Assembly: GCA_012514965.1 (NCBI GenBank) | Contig: JAAYZH010000075.1 | Location: 1 to 5,785 of the forward strand | Direction of reading: 5' to 3' | Source: Clostridiaceae bacterium | GTDB taxonomy: Bacteria; Bacillota; Clostridia; Saccharofermentanales; Fastidiosipilaceae | DNA: 5,785 nucleotides | Shown here: positions 5,176 to 5,785 of the stretch, piece by piece | Layout: every line of letters begins with the position of its first letter | How positions within the stretch are numbered: the stretch's first letter is position 1 | Notes under the pieces: generated by a model | Databases searched by the model: none | What the model saw: only the letters and a program-made list of their open reading frames with translations | What the model was told of the DNA's origin: nothing | Made by a program: the position numbers and the translations under genes

Positions 5176-5785
5176 ATGCTTTCCATTGAGAACATCCAGG
5201 CCATCCAGCATGGTTTTGCAGAGACCAGAAAGAATTCACAGGTGTTTGCTGTCAGTCCTGTTGCCTTGCCGGATCATGCGAAGGTGACGGAGATTATCAG
5301 TCTGCTGCGGTCACTGCTGTTTCCGAACTACTATCCGCCTGAGAGTGCCTTGCAGCGCCCGATTATCACTACGGAGGCAGCCATGATATCGTTGACTGCG
5401 TCCGCACTTAAGGAGCAGATTCGTCTGGCTTTGAGCTGCCGTAATGGCTCGAGTGGTACGCCTGAGGAGAGAGAAGAACTAGCTTCCCGGATTACGAGAC
5501 ACTTCATGATGGATTTGCCCGAAATTCAGCAGGCCCTAGCCTATGACATCGAAGCGATTTTCGAAGGGGACCCGGCTGCTCGCAGTTTGGCGGAGATTAT
5601 CTTCTCGTATCCGAGCTTGTTTGCGATTATGGTACATCGGCTCGCGCATCGTCTCTGGCTCGACGGAGTACCTCTGCTGCCGCGGATCATGTCTGAGTAT
5701 GCGCACCGTGAAACCGGAATCGACATTCATCCTGGCTCACAAATCGGCAAGGCCTTCTGTATCGATCATGGTACGGGCGTCGTAA
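5176..5785 (+). CDS. cysE: Serine O-acetyltransferase, EpsC/CysE type (C-terminus off the right edge)
   Basis: Transfers acetyl from acetyl-CoA to L-serine to give O-acetylserine, the substrate of the CysK encoded just upstream. Some 203 residues are visible, reading openly to the right edge. About the first 170 form the helical N-terminal domain, with LLRSLLFPNYY (43-53), DIEAIFEGDPAA (124-135) and FAIMVHRLAHRLW (149-161), which is typical of the helical part. Then comes EYAHRETGIDIHPGSQIG (174-191): the DIH motif (D183, H185) aligns with the one carrying a catalytic His in CysE, and it opens the left-handed beta-helix. GKAFCIDHGTGVV (191-203) continues the hexapeptide repeats. The long N-terminus and EYAH wording match the roughly 300-residue EpsC subgroup, so about a third is missing. 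The ATG at 5176 follows a GAGGG ribosome site by 6 nt and the cysK stop by 26 nt, so the two are probably co-transcribed. Confidence 0.95.
   Translation, partial: MLSIENIQAIQHGFAETRKNSQVFAVSPVALPDHAKVTEIISLLRSLLFPNYYPPESALQRPIITTEAAMISLTASALKEQIRLALSCRNGSSGTPEEREELASRITRHFMMDLPEIQQALAYDIEAIFEGDPAARSLAEIIFSYPSLFAIMVHRLAHRLWLDGVPLLPRIMSEYAHRETGIDIHPGSQIGKAFCIDHGTGVV

Overview
The window looks like chromosome of a Bacillota-type bacterium. Ribosome binding sites are strong (AAGGAGG before oppC and cysK), the coding DNA has moderate GC, the intergenic DNA is AT-richer, and an opp-type peptide permease sits beside cysteine biosynthesis genes. A Negativicutes relative (Megasphaera, Selenomonas or Acidaminococcus type) would fit the GC content and the long EpsC-type serine acetyltransferase, but this is inference and no marker gene here fixes the taxon.

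Positions 1-3452, minus strand: four tightly packed genes of an oligopeptide/dipeptide ABC transporter in the order oppB (3452-2523), oppC (2509-1451), oppD (1432-386), oppF (393 to beyond the left edge). Gaps are 13 and 18 nt, followed by an 8-nt overlap, so they almost certainly form one transcription unit. OppB and OppC are the membrane permeases, and OppD and OppF the two ATPases. No substrate-binding protein (oppA) is in the window.

Positions 3453-4207: a divergent intergenic region of about 755 bp with no convincing gene. Its left part holds a candidate opp promoter with a perfect TATAAT on the minus strand, three spaced TGCGAA motifs and a dyad in the leader. Its middle holds the most striking object in the window: a foldback sequence of about 260 bp (3765-4024). 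It has 12-bp perfect terminal inverted repeats and an internal long hairpin (3848-3949), and its nested arms all centre near 3897. It resembles a small non-autonomous transposable element (MITE-like) or a structured RNA locus. Further hairpins and a third copy of the CTTTTTCAG motif lie beside it.

Positions 4208-5785, plus strand: cysK (O-acetylserine sulfhydrylase) and, 26 nt later, cysE/epsC (serine O-acetyltransferase, cut by the right edge). CysE makes O-acetylserine from serine and acetyl-CoA, and CysK converts it with sulfide to cysteine, so the pair is a two-step cysteine operon. Whether the divergent peptide transporter is co-regulated with it, for example as a source of sulfur-containing peptides, cannot be decided from sequence alone.

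The only anomaly likely to be new is the foldback element. The genes themselves are ordinary members of known families.
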